Shown here piece after piece: positions 34,730-46,100 of a stretch of DNA of 64,000 nt. The DNA comes from Megamerina dolium (Eukaryota; Arthropoda; Insecta; Diptera; Megamerinidae), in contig OY978525.1 of the NCBI GenBank assembly GCA_963854835.1, positions 47,265,196 to 47,329,195 on the forward strand, read 5' to 3'. Both the position numbers and the translations under genes were made by a program. The stretch's first letter is position 1. The number at the start of each line of letters is the position of its first letter. Below the pieces are notes generated by a model. It had not been told where the DNA came from and did no database searches. It saw nothing but the letters and a program-made list of their open reading frames with translations.

Positions 34730-37257
34730 CACCATACAGCACACGGGTGCAAATACCTCAACCCCGCAACCCAAAGAAACAACCTTGAGACTTCTAGCAA
34801 AATGCGAGAAATGATCACGCTTCTCAAGCAAGTCAAGCAGTAAATCACAACTATGATGAATCAACTCGTCACACTCACGACGAAGAATTTTAACTCTTCA
34901 ATCCCATAAATATCCTTTTATGGAACGCAAATGGGCTGTCAAAGCACATACTGGAGATTAAAACATTACTCAAGACCCACGATATAGATATTCCCTTAAT
35001 ATCTGGAACTCGTTTTATCGATAAGAGCTATTTCCAGATCCCGAACTATAAGTTTTATCACACAATGCATCCCGATAAGAAAGCACATGCTGGGTCAGCT
35101 ATTTTAGTAAAAAATAATATTAAACACTTTAATGTTAACTCTTACTGCATAGAAGCTATTCAAGCCACAAACATAGTTGTCGAAGACTGGAAAGACCCTC
35201 TTACAATCTCGGCAGTATATAGCCCACCCAAACATACAATTAAGTCAGGGAACATGAAAAGTTTTTCTCAATTCTCGGAAACAGGTTTTTAGCCGGGGAG
35301 ATTTTAATGCAAAACACACGTATTGGGGATTCCGTCTCACTACTTATATAGGCCGCCAACTCTTCGCGGCTATAACAAAATTAAATCTTCTGATGACCTC
35401 TTCAGGTTTTCCAACATATTGGCCACCGATACTAATAAAATCCACGACCTAATAGATTTCTTTGTAATAAAAGACAATGTGGTTAACGAAATATCATACA
35501 CCTCTTGCCGTGAACTATCCCCGGATCATTCTTCAGTAATGGTCACACGAAATAATAATCTTGCTGACTCTCTTTCCCAATGTTCTCTTCACAATTACAA
35601 AACTGATTGGAGCTACTTCCGATTCACAATATCTTCAACCATTAACTTGAAGCACCCGATTAAATCGAGTGAAGATATCATTAAAACAATTGAACACTTC
35701 TTTTAACTGCATTCAACTAGCTGCTTGAAAGTCAATGCCCCCATTGAACAAGTCTAACCGTACAGATATATCTCCTCTTGTTAAAAAAAACTCCTAGAAA
35801 AACCCCAAGCAAGAAAAAAGTAGCAAAAGACCAGACACCCTAGAGACAAGGAAATATTAAATTCACTCATAAAAGATCTGAAGGAGCACGATTTACAACT
35901 TCAATATTATCTCAGCAACCTTGATGCAAAAAGCAACTAAACATTTAAAGATGCCAACTGTGACACAGTCTGCTATCAGAAAAGAAAATAATGAATGGGA
36001 TAAAAGAGACCTAGGAAATGCTTGCACATTTTCTCGACATCTAAAAAGAGTTTTCACTCCTTACAAAATCGAACCCTGACCCAGCACTGCCCAACGTTTG
36101 AGAGAAACCCTGGAACACATCTACCAGATGGACCCACTCATTAAAATGTTTTCAAAAGCAGAAGTTAAAGAAGCAATAAAAAACCTAAAAGCCAAGTAAG
36201 TCCCAGGATATGATCTAATCACTGGAGAAGAGTTAAAACAACTCCCAAAAGAGGGAATCACTTTTCTAACTTATATATACAATGCTGTGTTATTATCTGC
36301 CTTTGTTCCCCCGCAGTGGAAAGTTGCCCAAGTAAAAATGATTCTCAAGCCCTGAAAAAGTGCTCACAGTGGAGTTATATCGCCCCATTAGCCATGAGTT
36401 GCCTCCAAACTTATGGAAATCCTTTTCCTCAAAAGATTAATGAGAGTAATAGAAGAACGCAAACTAATCACCAATTCGGTTTCAGGAAACAGCATAGTAC
36501 ACAGACTTATAAATTATATTCACAATACATTCGAACAAAAGAAATACTCTACAACTGCGTTTCTCGATATTTTTATCTTAAGCTTTCGACCGTGTCTGGC
36601 ATGACGGTTCACTCTATAAAATATAGGACACCCTCCAATAAACTTTTACATATTTATCAAGTCCTATCTCGAAAGTCGATACATTTTGTCAAGCAAGGTG
36701 AAGAACAGTCTGAACCCTACGAAAGTTCAGCTGGTCTAACTCAAAGCAGCGTCATGGGTCCCATTCTATAAATGCTTTATACATACGATTTACCAGCCTC
36801 TGAAGGATCCATCGTTGGCACTTTTGCAGACGACACTGCTGTCCTTGCAATGGAGACCCTTCTACAACTAGCTTCGGCTAAACTAGATTACTAGACAACA
36901 TTACTCATTGGCTGAAAGATTGGCGAATTAAGTCAAATGAAACCAAGTCGTCCAGGTTACATTTACTCTTAAACGCAGCACCTGCACACCCGTAAAACTC
37001 AAGCATGTAAATATTCAGCAATGTAACGAAACTAAATATCTAGGCATGCACTTCGATAGCAAACTAACTTGGAGAACACATATCTTCACCAAACGTAAGG
37101 CGCTAGGCATATAACTCAGATATTTGCACTGGTTGCTAAATCGAAATTCCCAAGTCTCACCAGAGAGTAAACTTACTCTAGTCAGCTGTCCTAAAACCAG
37201 TATGGGCATATGGTATACAGCTGTGGGGTACTGCTGAATACTGAATGTTATAGCAAT
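34730..37257 (+). mobile_element. Highly degenerate Jockey-clade retrotransposon
   Basis: The plus strand keeps the end of ORF1 (MITLLKQVKQ near 34,815) and then ORF2. Endonuclease pieces are NILLWNANGLSKH (34,910), IPNYKFYHTMHPDKKAHAGS (35,040), DLIDFFVIKDNVVNE (35,450) and SPDHSSVM (35,525). RT pieces are ISHELPPNLWKSFSSKD-like sequence near 36,390, HQFGFRKQHSTQ (36,475), TQSSVMGPIL (36,740), GTFADDTAVLAM (36,815) and KYLGMHFDSKLTWRTH (37,035). It ends near AYGIQLWGTAEY (37,205-37,245). Dozens of stops make it one of the older insertions here. It interrupts the Polinton. Confidence 0.8.
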
Positions 37258-37259
37258 AA

Positions 37260-37787
37260 AAAAAAGAAAAGAGATATAAAGTTGGCTAAGTTGTATGGTC
37301 TTCATAATGATTCAAGAGGAAACTGAAAATTTGCTTAATCAACCTTGGAGTTAAAAAATGATCAATTAAAAATTGGTGATAAGACTTAGTCACTAACAAC
37401 GGGGTTGTTTGACTTATTATTCTTTAAACATCCATCAAAATAGACTGAGTCTGAATTCAAAAATATCTTGACCACAACGAATGCTCACAAACGAAATTTT
37501 GTTGACATCACCAATTCAAAGGAACTAGAATGTATAAATACAAGCATATAATTAAAAAACTACTCAGTGATAGTGAGAAATACGATTCGATATCATCTCC
37601 ACGTAGAGGTGAAGGTTTAATGACCCTAAATAGTAATAAAACCAATTATATTTATTGGGATGATCCCAATGAAATTGTTGATCGTTTACGACTTTTAATT
37701 TCATCACAATCAGCTGGACACAATAATCACAATAATGAAATTGTATCCAGTATCGAAGGGTTGAAAGAAGCGAATATTATTAGTTGA
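37260..37787 (+). pseudogene. Polinton protein of unknown function (conserved 'DDPNEIVDRLRLLI' family)
   Basis: Decayed sequence from 37,290 (KLAKLYGLHNDSRGN, GLFDLLFFKHPSK, ESEFKNILTTTNAHKRNFVD) leads into the open frame 37,530-37,787. That frame contains YIYWDDPNEIVDRLRLLISS and SAGHNNHNNEIVSSIEGLKE. These motifs recur in insect Maverick-associated hypothetical proteins, as I recall them; no enzymatic motif is visible. The gene lies just upstream of the next Polinton reading frame. Confidence 0.55.
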
Positions 37788-38040
37788 TAAATTTGGACGC
37801 TATTCAAATAGCTCAAAAAGAAGACTTAATATTGTCAAGAAGGCTATAGCTGATAACAGTCTTATGCTTGTTACTGATAAAAATATAATCATTAAATATA
37901 AATGTATTAGAAATGTAGGAGAACACATTGATGATAACGATGTTTCAACAAAAGCTTATGTAGTATCTATGTTGAATGATCGTTTAAATTATGTAAAATC
38001 TTATATTATCGGTGAACGAGCGTTTCAAATATATTGAAGA
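37785..38040 (+). pseudogene. Second short Polinton protein, unknown function
   Basis: The frame reads LVDKFGRYSNSSKRRLN, SLMLVTDKNIIIKYKCIRNV, and DDNDVSTKAYVVSMLNDRL before a stop near 38,036. The 'DKFGR' opening matches the cut ORF at 25,800. The function is unknown. It overlaps the end of the preceding gene and precedes the integrase, so it is probably a Polinton structural or accessory gene. Confidence 0.45.
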
Positions 38041-38109
38041 GGAGTTGGATAAAATTCTTTGAAACACCAGGATAATATCGAAAACTAAGAAAATTTAAAA
38101 AAAATTTAA

Positions 38110-38995
38110 AATGAGTAAAAGAGAACTTGTTACAGAGTTACATGAACAAGAAATTATCCACGTAGAAAAGTTATAACAAAAGGTATTGATTATCTTTGGC
38201 AAGCTGATCTTGTTGAAATGGGTACTTACTCTACATTCAACAAAGGTTTTCGCTGCTTACTCACAGTTATAGACACATTATCCAAAATTGCTTGGGTTAC
38301 AGCACTCAAAACGAAAAATTCTCAGGCTGTTGCTAAAGCGATGAAATCAATATTTGACAATGGATGAATTCCCAAAAATCTTGAAACTGATGGTAAAAAG
38401 CTTTTCAACAAAAAATTTCAAAATCTTATGAAATTATATAATATAAATAATATATAATGAACATATAGTACGTTGAAAGCATCAATTGTTGAACGCTTCA
38501 ACATAACGTTAAAAGGTATGATGTGGAAATAGTTTAGCTATCATGTATCTTATAAATGGATTGATAATCATTAAGATTTAATTTATGAGTACAGCAATAA
38601 AATTCATCTCAGCATTCAGATGAAACCCAACGAAGTGTCTTCATTAAACGAATACTTTCAACAAACCAAAATTTCGCGTTAATGTTACTGTACGCTTAAG
38701 TAAATACAAACAGGTTTTAGAGAAAGGTTATACTCCAAATTGTACAACGAATGTTTTCAAAATTCATAGGATTCAAAATACAAAACCGATAACATATATA
38801 TTGAAGGATTATCAAAATAATATAATTAAGAAAGGATTTCATGAATATCAACTATTGAAAACCAATCATTCTGATATGTATTTAGTAGAAAAAGTGTTAA
38901 AAGTTGAAGGTGAAATAGCTTTTGTTAAATGGTTAGGGTTTTCAAATCAACATAATTCTGGATCAACAAAAGCCAAATATTATAACAAATATTAA
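38110..38995 (+). pseudogene. Polinton integrase with C-terminal chromodomain
   Basis: The ATG at 38,111 (MSKRELVTELHEQE) opens the gene, then a frameshift near 38,160 occurs. The rve core reads GIDYLWQADLVEMGTYSTFN (first Asp), VIDTLSKIAWVTALKTKNS, NLETDGKKLFNKKF (second Asp) and STLKASIVERFNITLKGMMW (Glu), so all three catalytic residues are present. After decay through 38,540-38,800, the C-terminal frame (38,801-38,995) encodes SDMYLVEKVLKVEGEIAFVK followed by WLGFSNQHNS, a chromodomain-like fold that could steer integration to marked chromatin. At least five stops interrupt the gene. Confidence 0.8.
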
Positions 38996-39074
38996 TTTCT
39001 ATATATAAATAAAAATTGTTATTAAATACAATAAAATCATTGTAATTATTATTAAACTATCATAATCAGTCAAA

Positions 39075-39474
39075 ATGTCTATAACGATTACTTTAACTGA
39101 TAATTCATTATTTCTATCAGCAAATTTCTTTTCACCAATTCAATTAAAGCAAGATTATAGCTGTGCTCTAATTGATTTTCACACGTATCATTCAGTACAA
39201 AATGTTGATGAAAACAACAACTTATTGCATATTGGTGATCATATTATAGAAATTCCGATTGGTTCCTATGAATGCGGTGAAATTGCTAATTTATTAACCG
39301 AAGATTATGATATAATAAAAACTAATGATGATGAATATATTAAAATAAAATCGAATAACAACACATTGCAAGTGGAAATATCCATTAGTCATGAGGCTAT
39401 TTACTTCGATAAGGAGAGGAACATGAGACAAACATTAGGTTTGTCAAAGAGTATTTTACAACGCAAATGATTAT
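39075..39474 (+). CDS. Polinton minor-capsid-like protein, probably C-terminally truncated
   Basis: An ATG at 39,075 opens a 131-residue frame (MSITITLTDNSLFLSANFFS). It continues DYSCALIDFHTYHSVQNVDE, IEIPIGSYECGEIANLLTED and ISHEAIYFDKERNMRQTLGL. This pattern (N-terminal beta-rich segment, IPxGxYE box) is one I associate with Polinton minor capsid or penton-like proteins, but the assignment rests on context and memory. The frame ends at LSKSILQRK, where relatives continue, so the stop may be a truncation. The gap between it and the integrase is short. Confidence 0.5.
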
Positions 39475-39479
39475 TTACA

Positions 39480-39812
39480 ATAAAAATATATTGAATGAGT
39501 CCGAAAAATTATGAAGCTCATCAAAAGAGATAATTTTATAAAAGGTAACGACTGAAAATAGAAAGTATTTAAAGCTGTTGGGTTTCAAACTGAAATAAAA
39601 CATTCTGAAAGATCTTAACGTTTTACAAAAACCATTTTACGATGAGAACATTACAAAGAAAGAATATCACAGTTATGTTCCATATTTCCAAGCATTTAAC
39701 AACAGTGATGAAATTTGCATCACAATTCAAAACCAAGATCTTTACATTTTGCCCAGTGAGGGTATGCTGTACATTGATAGAAATTTAGTTTTGAATGAGA
39801 AAGCTATGATCA
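39480..39812 (+). pseudogene. Polinton major capsid protein, N-terminal fragment
   Basis: From about 39,640 the frame reads EYHSYVPYFQAFNNSDEICI, then TIQNQDLYILPSEGMLYIDR and NLVLNE. The 'NNSDEI..I.NQDLY.LPSE..LYI' pattern marks the start of the double-jelly-roll major capsid protein of Polintons. Homology stops at about 39,811, where the inverted repeat unit begins, so most of the capsid gene is deleted. Frames before 39,600 are broken. No DNA polymerase B gene remains anywhere in the window. Confidence 0.6.
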
Positions 39813-40052
39813 TATTACTTAAATCATACATATACATATTTATGTGCACACTAACTTATATCGGTCAAACAACAACAACAACCTTTATACTATAAACTCA
39901 TCACCACAACCTACATACACCATAGTGCCATTTCCGCGTTCTCACGATATGACGTCATAAATCATGAATGATCATGTATGAAAATTCCTTCCTTTAGAAA
40001 GAAAAACATTGTTTTTATGATTACTATAAAAAAAATTATTTTGGCTTTATTT
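39811..40052. repeat. Polinton-side repeat unit, right copy
   Basis: Inverted, diverged copy of 25,293-25,572. Its outer end (40,031-40,052) includes attattttggctttatttac, the same words that form the tail of the RTE-like element in the palindrome. Confidence 0.75.
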
Positions 40053-40081
40053 ACATATATAAAAAATAAACATTTCAACAT

Positions 40082-40706
40082 TTAAGATATATTCATTTGA
40101 AAAGTTTGTCTATAATTTTTAATATTGATGACTTCATAATTTGGCTCAACAATTACGTCACCAGTTACAATTTTTTCAATTTCACCATTACTTAAAATTC
40201 GTTCTTTTTCAAATTTCCGATATTCATAAAAATTTATACTTAATGTACGCTTATCATAACTACTATCGTAAGAGCAACGAATCCTCACTTGAACATCTCC
40301 ATAATCTAGCTGAAAATTTCTATAAAATATATTTGGGCTCTCAATCCAGCTATATCCATTCTTTCCTTATTAATTCTTGCCTGAATGCTTCAATTGCTTC
40401 CGTTACTGTATAATGAAACTTGTCATCATATCCCGCTTCATATTTTTGAGTTGTTGTTTTGTCTGATTCATCTTAAGGAGATGGTAGTGTTGTTGATACA
40501 TATGTCTTATTTACATCATTATCAGAATTCATTAGTTGGAAATTTACTTCAATCTCTGCTATATCATCGTTTGGCAGTTTAAGCAAAAATTCCAAATTTC
40601 CTTTGTTATCATGTACATCGGACCAAGTTATTGGTATAGATTTACCACTTATTACATGAAGCGATAACGCTAACAAAAAGTATATAAATCTGTGCTTGAT
40701 ATTCAT
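40082..40706 (-). pseudogene. Secreted protein of unknown family, broken
   Basis: An ATG at 40,706 starts MNIKHRFIYFLLALSLHVIS, a clear signal peptide with probable cleavage after ISG. The mature part reads IPITWSDVHDNKGNLEFLLK, then FQLMNSDNDVNKTYVST. A stop at 40,473 follows TLPSP, then the same phase continues with DESDKTTTQKYEAGYDDKFH. A frameshift near 40,320 precedes the last 70 residues (40,082-40,288, VRIRCSYDSSYDKRTLSINF and GEIEKIVTGDVIVEPNYEV). The full length would be about 205 residues. I do not recognise the family. It lies just outside the right repeat unit, so it could be a host gene fragment or element cargo. Confidence 0.5.
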
Positions 40707-40764
40707 TTTATGTGTTTATGATCTTTCAACCGCGATCGTTAAAGCTCTACTCCAATTAAAGCTT

Positions 40765-40790
40765 ACTGACTCAACACACCATTATTTATA
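40765..40790 (-). promoter_or_regulatory. Candidate TATA/initiator upstream of the secreted-protein ORF
   Basis: On the minus strand TATAAATAAT starts at 40,790 and a TCAGT initiator lies at 40,769-40,765, about 60 bases before the ATG. The spacing (about 23 bases from the T of TATA to +1) is shorter than the usual 30, so support is weak. Confidence 0.3.
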
Positions 40791-41535
40791 TCTTTGACAT
40801 AAATCTTTTATCAACGCTTCTCATCAATTGTCACTCGAGCACCAAACCACGATAACAACTGAAACTTTACATCAAACCAACGAACTTAAAAAGCTTTCAC
40901 ACACAACCTAATAAATTATCCGAAATATCCTAGACACACACCCACAACATAATAAAATATCCTAGACACAACCCGATGACGTCGTTGTTCCTCTCTGTCA
41001 GAACTCCTCAATCATAACTGCTGTTGCATGTTGATTTTCACAGACTATTACAGAATTTTGCCGACATTTTCCATGATTGGATGACCAGATCGCATCTTTG
41101 ATTTGAATCAAAATGATGCCACATGTATCCATACGTAATTTGTCGATAAACTGCCCAACTTTGTTCACATGCCGCTATGAAAGTAAAACTAAACATCCCG
41201 AATATATTTATTAGAAAACTCAATTTTCAATTTTCATGAACACATTTTTAACTGTTTAAGCATATTACGCACTTCTTTACAAAAATGTTGTCTGAAATAT
41301 GGACTTTCAAGCGTAGTTTCGTGTGACCTACTGTGATCAGTGTTAACACAGGCAATCGAGTGACATTGCGTCAAAATACTGCATTGATTTAGATTTGATT
41401 GGCATTGATGCAATAAATTTTAATTTAGACATTATTGACAACATTTATGCAATAATGTCGAAAATATAATTCCATAAACTTGTTTCGGCATTGTTGCTAA
41501 TAAAATGCTACAATTGATTTTAATTTACTAGACTT
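40791..41535. other. Unassigned interval
   Basis: AT-rich, with a short repeat of 'aatatcctagacaca' (two copies near 40,925-40,965). A 61-codon minus-strand frame (41,038-41,223) contains FTFIAACEQSWAVYRQITYG and ends in a stop. I cannot assign it and it may be chance. No element ends were found. Confidence 0.4.
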
Positions 41536-41935
41536 ATGCCACCAGATATGTGGCATTCGCAGTCCGCACAACTCTCTCAAATCCTCGAGAAATCCTTACA
41601 ACGTATACTGGAAGTTGGTTCAAACGGAGATACATATACCGCAGATGTCATAGAAAGAGTGGAGAAACTTCGCTTAACACAGATTGAGCTGGAAGTACAA
41701 AAGGCTTTGGGTAAATATACGTCAAGTGGCAACAAATTATACATTTATAACGAAATATTGTAATTATTTTCATTTCTTTAAAGGACTTTCCAATGACAAA
41801 ATTTTTGCTGTGTTTCGAGAGCGTTCTACACAAATGAGTAGCATTGATGCTGAGACAGCAGAACGATTACGTAAATTGAAAGATCAATTAACAATGCACC
41901 TGTCAGCTGATAACCACACAACACTCATGTAAGTA
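41536..41935 (+). CDS. Host-like gene fragment with two exons
   Basis: Exon 1 runs from at least 41,563 (or from the ATG at 41,536) to 41,710 and encodes AQLSQILEKSLQRILEVGSN and IERVEKLRLTQIELEVQKAL. A GTAAAT donor at 41,711 and an AG acceptor at 41,782-41,783 (ttctttaaag) define a 73-base intron. Joining is phase-correct: the split Gly codon links into LSNDKIFAVFRERSTQMSSI. Exon 2 continues DAETAERLRKLKDQLTMHLS to 41,933, where a consensus donor (at|gtaagta) follows. The product is helical and charged, probably coiled-coil. I do not recognise it. It is the only spliced, unbroken coding sequence in the window; the rest of the gene is absent or lies elsewhere. Confidence 0.5.
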
Positions 41936-42039
41936 AAAGGATTCGTGTTAATAACATTCAGCTTGGTGGTATTAATCGGTTCGTCTGATTCGAATTCTCT
42001 ACGACCCTTCGCCTTAATGCCCAGAAATTGCTTGAAGTC

Positions 42040-42870
42040 TCTAAAGGTAGGCATGTTGTGAGTGAGTCACGACTATGGTGTTGCCCCCAGGCGTCCAACG
42101 TTTGTTTCATTCAATCTCTGCTTTCCCAGATGTATCCAAATCTGATGGCGTTCAACTGACGTGGATAAAATTGAGCTCAAATGGCGCGTACCGTTGTTGA
42201 ATGAGTCTAAGATAAGTCGCATTTTGTCATGGTTTTTGCTTTCTTGTTTAGGAACGGCGAGTTGTCTTCGTACACATTGGTCAGCACATCCCATGCTGCT
42301 TCATAGTTGTCGCAATAGGTTAGTTGTAGGTGACTGGTTCAAGGTCCTTATTATGATTGCCATTGAAGGTAGCAATTTGTGGCGGACGAACGCATTCCAG
42401 ACAAATGACGGATAGCCGATTATTGTTATTAATTCGGGTGGACAACAGCTGCTCCTGGATATTAATAGGCTTTTTAGTCGCTCTTCAATTTTGGCCATAA
42501 CCAGTACAAATTTTTCCTCCGTTTCAAGGTATAAACTGCTGCATACCAATATATTGCCTTGGCGATACGACCGGTCTGCTTCATCGAAGGAATCAAATAA
42601 CGCTGTAAGCCATCATTTGCTACATACGCAGTACCTAGGATTACATTAAGTCCAACCTTTCATGGCTTCTCGAATGTTGTACAAGCTTTCCGCTCTCTGG
42701 CGATGACGGACAACTCTAGTTCATTAACTTGTATAACTGACTCGCCGTTATCAGTCAATACTCGTAATTGGCTCCTCATTCCTTCGTTAGCATACATCAT
42801 GCCGGGATATGGAACTCGGAAGAAAGAAAAAATAGTTTGTTAGAAGTCAGTCTCTTTTAACTCCGTCAAC
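42040..42870 (-). pseudogene. Probable BEL/Pao gag capsid fragment
   Basis: Minus-strand sequence reads, across frames, YRQGNILVCSSLYLETEEKF, then NYEAAWDVLTNVYEDN near 42,285, followed by HSTTVRAI and QLNAIRFGYIWESRD. AWDVL..VYE..... and the following helix match the DUF1759-type capsid core of BEL gag. No LTR or pol accompanies it. Many frame changes. It was contiguous with 46,384 onwards before the Jockey inserted. Confidence 0.45.
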
Positions 42871-42957
42871 TAATACTATAATCAATAGTGATGAGAATAC
42901 GAAGTGTAGGCAATATTTGTTATTCAGTTTATTAATGTTACAAATACTACTCATGTT

Positions 42958-43161
42958 ATGCCAACATCTTATGCTAACATTTTAAAGGGGACTACTCCTC
43001 CAGTTCAAGTTAATCAAGATAGTGTACCAAACACTCTTGAAAATTCTGTAAATAATCTGGTCCAGTTAATGACACATTTTATGAATTCAATGCAAGGCAT
43101 GATGCAAGAGCTAATGAAAAATCATTCCATGCTCCTTCAAGCAATTCTGTCAAAACAATGA
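42958..43161 (+). pseudogene. Jockey ORF1, C-terminal end
   Basis: The last 67 codons of the gag-like protein: MPTSYANILKGTTPP, then a helical, Met-rich tail (MTHFMNSMQGMMQELMKNHS). The zinc knuckles and everything upstream are missing through 5' truncation. The TGA stop overlaps the ATG of ORF2 (aATGa), the arrangement used for termination-reinitiation in such elements. Confidence 0.85.
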
Positions 43162-46100
43162 ACGAACTGAAGTTATGTTTTTGGAATGCAAATGGGTTAA
43201 GCCAACATAAAAATGAACTGGAAGTATTTCTCCATAAAAATCAAGATGATGTAATGCTTATTTCAGAAACTCACTTCACAAAATTTAATAATTTTTCAAT
43301 AAATGGGTTTACGCTTTATGATACCAAACACCCTGAAAATAAGGCAAGAGGCGGGACAGCTATCCTCATCAAAAATAGAATAAAACATTATGCATTAGAA
43401 GAATATTGCATAGAATATATTCATTCCACCTCTATTTGTATAGAAACAAGTACCCAAAAATTAACAATATCTTCTGTTTACTGTCCTCCTAGACATAATA
43501 TTACAGAATCACAATTTTCTGAATTTTTTGCAACTTTAGGGCATACGTTTATCGCGGCGGGGGACTATAACGCCAAGCACACTTATTGGGGTTCCAGGCT
43601 TATATCTCCAAAAGGTAGACGTCTTTTCTCGACAATATCAAGCAACGGATATGATGCCATATCTACCGGCCAACCTACTTACTGGCCTTCGGATCCTAGA
43701 AAAGTACCGGATCTTATTGACTTTGCAGTAACTAAAAGTCTAAAAAGAACCCATTTAAAGGCATGGCCATCCTTTGAACTTTCATCTGATCATTCTCCAT
43801 CATTCATTTTACTAAATGTTTTAGTTAGTTTCAGTGAATCAAGCCAGTATCTTACAAACAAATTCACTAATTGGCTAAATTATAAAAAATATATTAGTTC
43901 TCACATTGGCCTTAAAATACCTCTTACGACAGTAAAGCAAGTCGACAGTGCAGTTGAAAATTTCACCAAGTTGGCTCATGAAGCTGCTAAAATTGCAACA
44001 CCTCAACATAAATTCTAAGCTTACAAAAAGCATACAAATCCGATATTGAGGAATTAATTAAAATTAAAAGGAAAACCAGGAGAGAATGTCAGCAGCATAG
44101 ATCACCAAACTTAAAACATAAATTGGCAGACTGCACTAAAACACTTAAAAGAATGTTAAAAGAAGCCGAAGAGAGACGTTTAAATGTATATATTAGTAAT
44201 CTTGCTGCAACAAAAGATACAGATTATTCTCTGTGGAAAGCAGTCAAAGGTGTAAAATGTCCGATAATAAGAGAGGCTCCAATACGAATGCCAGATAGAT
44301 CATGGGCAAGAAGCGATCAAGATAAAGCAGAAGCATTTGAAAATCACTTAGAAGGCGTTTTCAAACCAAATGAATCTACAAGAGATGGAGGATTACCAAT
44401 CATGACCAATAACAGCTCTACTACCTTAGTGAGATTTTCTTTAAAGGAACTTAACAAAATCATAAATGAACTAAACGTCAAAAAAGCTGCAGGGTATGAT
44501 AAAATAAGTGCCAAAATAATCGCCGAGCTACCTCAAATTGCAGTAAAACAGCTGTTACACATAATGAATGCAATACCACGCCTTTGTTATTTCCCCTCAG
44601 CATGGAAAATTTCCCAAATAATTATGATTGCAAAACCTGGAAAAGATTCAACTAATGTATCGTCGTACAGGCCTATTAGCCTGCTGCCTATCCTATCCAA
44701 AGTGTTTGAAAAACTATTAATGTTGAAGATACAGCCAATTAAAAAATAAATAAATATGTGGCACTTAAAGCCCCAAAGGGCTCATTGGCCAAGCTTCTCT
44801 TCCATTACTGTTGTGTGTCTTAAATTTGGACAGTATTAGAAGGGACCTACTTATTTTAGCCGGTTCCGAACGGCAGAACACTTGTGACATCACTTTTTCT
44901 GAGCTTTGTCACAGAGTTCTTTAAGAAGATTTTGCATGGCAAGTTGTTACTGTCGGAAGAATTGCCAATTGCTTGCCGACAGGTGGGTACCATTCGAAAG
45001 AAAAATCTTATCGATATTAAATTTGTTATGCATCAGCCGGGGATTGAACCACGACCTACAGATCAGAAGGCGAACACACTAACCACTGAGCTATGGCACC
45101 CACAGCCGTAGCTCAGCCGTATACAGCCAATTGTTGAAGCAAATAACATTATACCGCTGCATCAATTTGGGTTCAGAGCAAAACATGGTACAGTAGAACA
45201 AGTTCACAGAATAGTATCTAACATTACAAAAGCGTTCGAAGCAAAGCAGTACTGCTCAGCAGTATTTCTGGACGTCGCACAAGCTTTTGATAAGGTTTGG
45301 CATGATGGCCTACTTCACAAAATCGGTTGTCTCTTTCCTGATAACATTTGCAAAATATTAAAGAACTATCTGTTGAATAGGAAATTTATGGTTAAACAAA
45401 GATCGTATCTAACTCAAACACGTACAATAATGGCTGGGGTCCCGCAAGGAAGCGTCTTAGGTCCCTTTTTATATCTAATCTACACTTCAGATATACCAAC
45501 AAATGGCAATCTTTTCACATCAACTTTTACAGACGATACAGCAATCTTGAGCGTCGATGATAATCCCAGTAAAGCGTCAGAAAAACTGCAAAGTCACTTA
45601 AAAAGAGTACAACACTGGCTGGAGACATGGCGTATTAGAATCAACGAATCAAAATGCGTCCATATGACTTTCACGTTGAATAGAAAAACATGCCCTCAAC
45701 TACAAATTAATGGTCAAAAAATACCACAAAAAAACGAAGTGACCTATCTAGGCTTTCATCTCCATAGAAGGCTAACCTGGAAGCAATCGCTTGCTAAATT
45801 AAAAGCAGCCAAACTTCATTGGTTGATTGGAAACGCCTCGAAATTGTCACTTCATAATAAAATGCTTATATTCAAGTCCACCATTAAACCAATTTGGAGC
45901 TACGGCATTCAGCTTTGGGGCACTTCTTCAAACTCTAATATTGAGAAAATTCAGCGTGTTCAATCTAAAATCCTTAGACGTCTTTGCCGAGCTCCTTGGT
46001 ACATCAGTAACACAAATATACACAAGGACCTACAGATTGACACTATTAAAATAGACATAGGGAAACATTGCCAACGTTACTCTGAACGACTAAGTAATCA

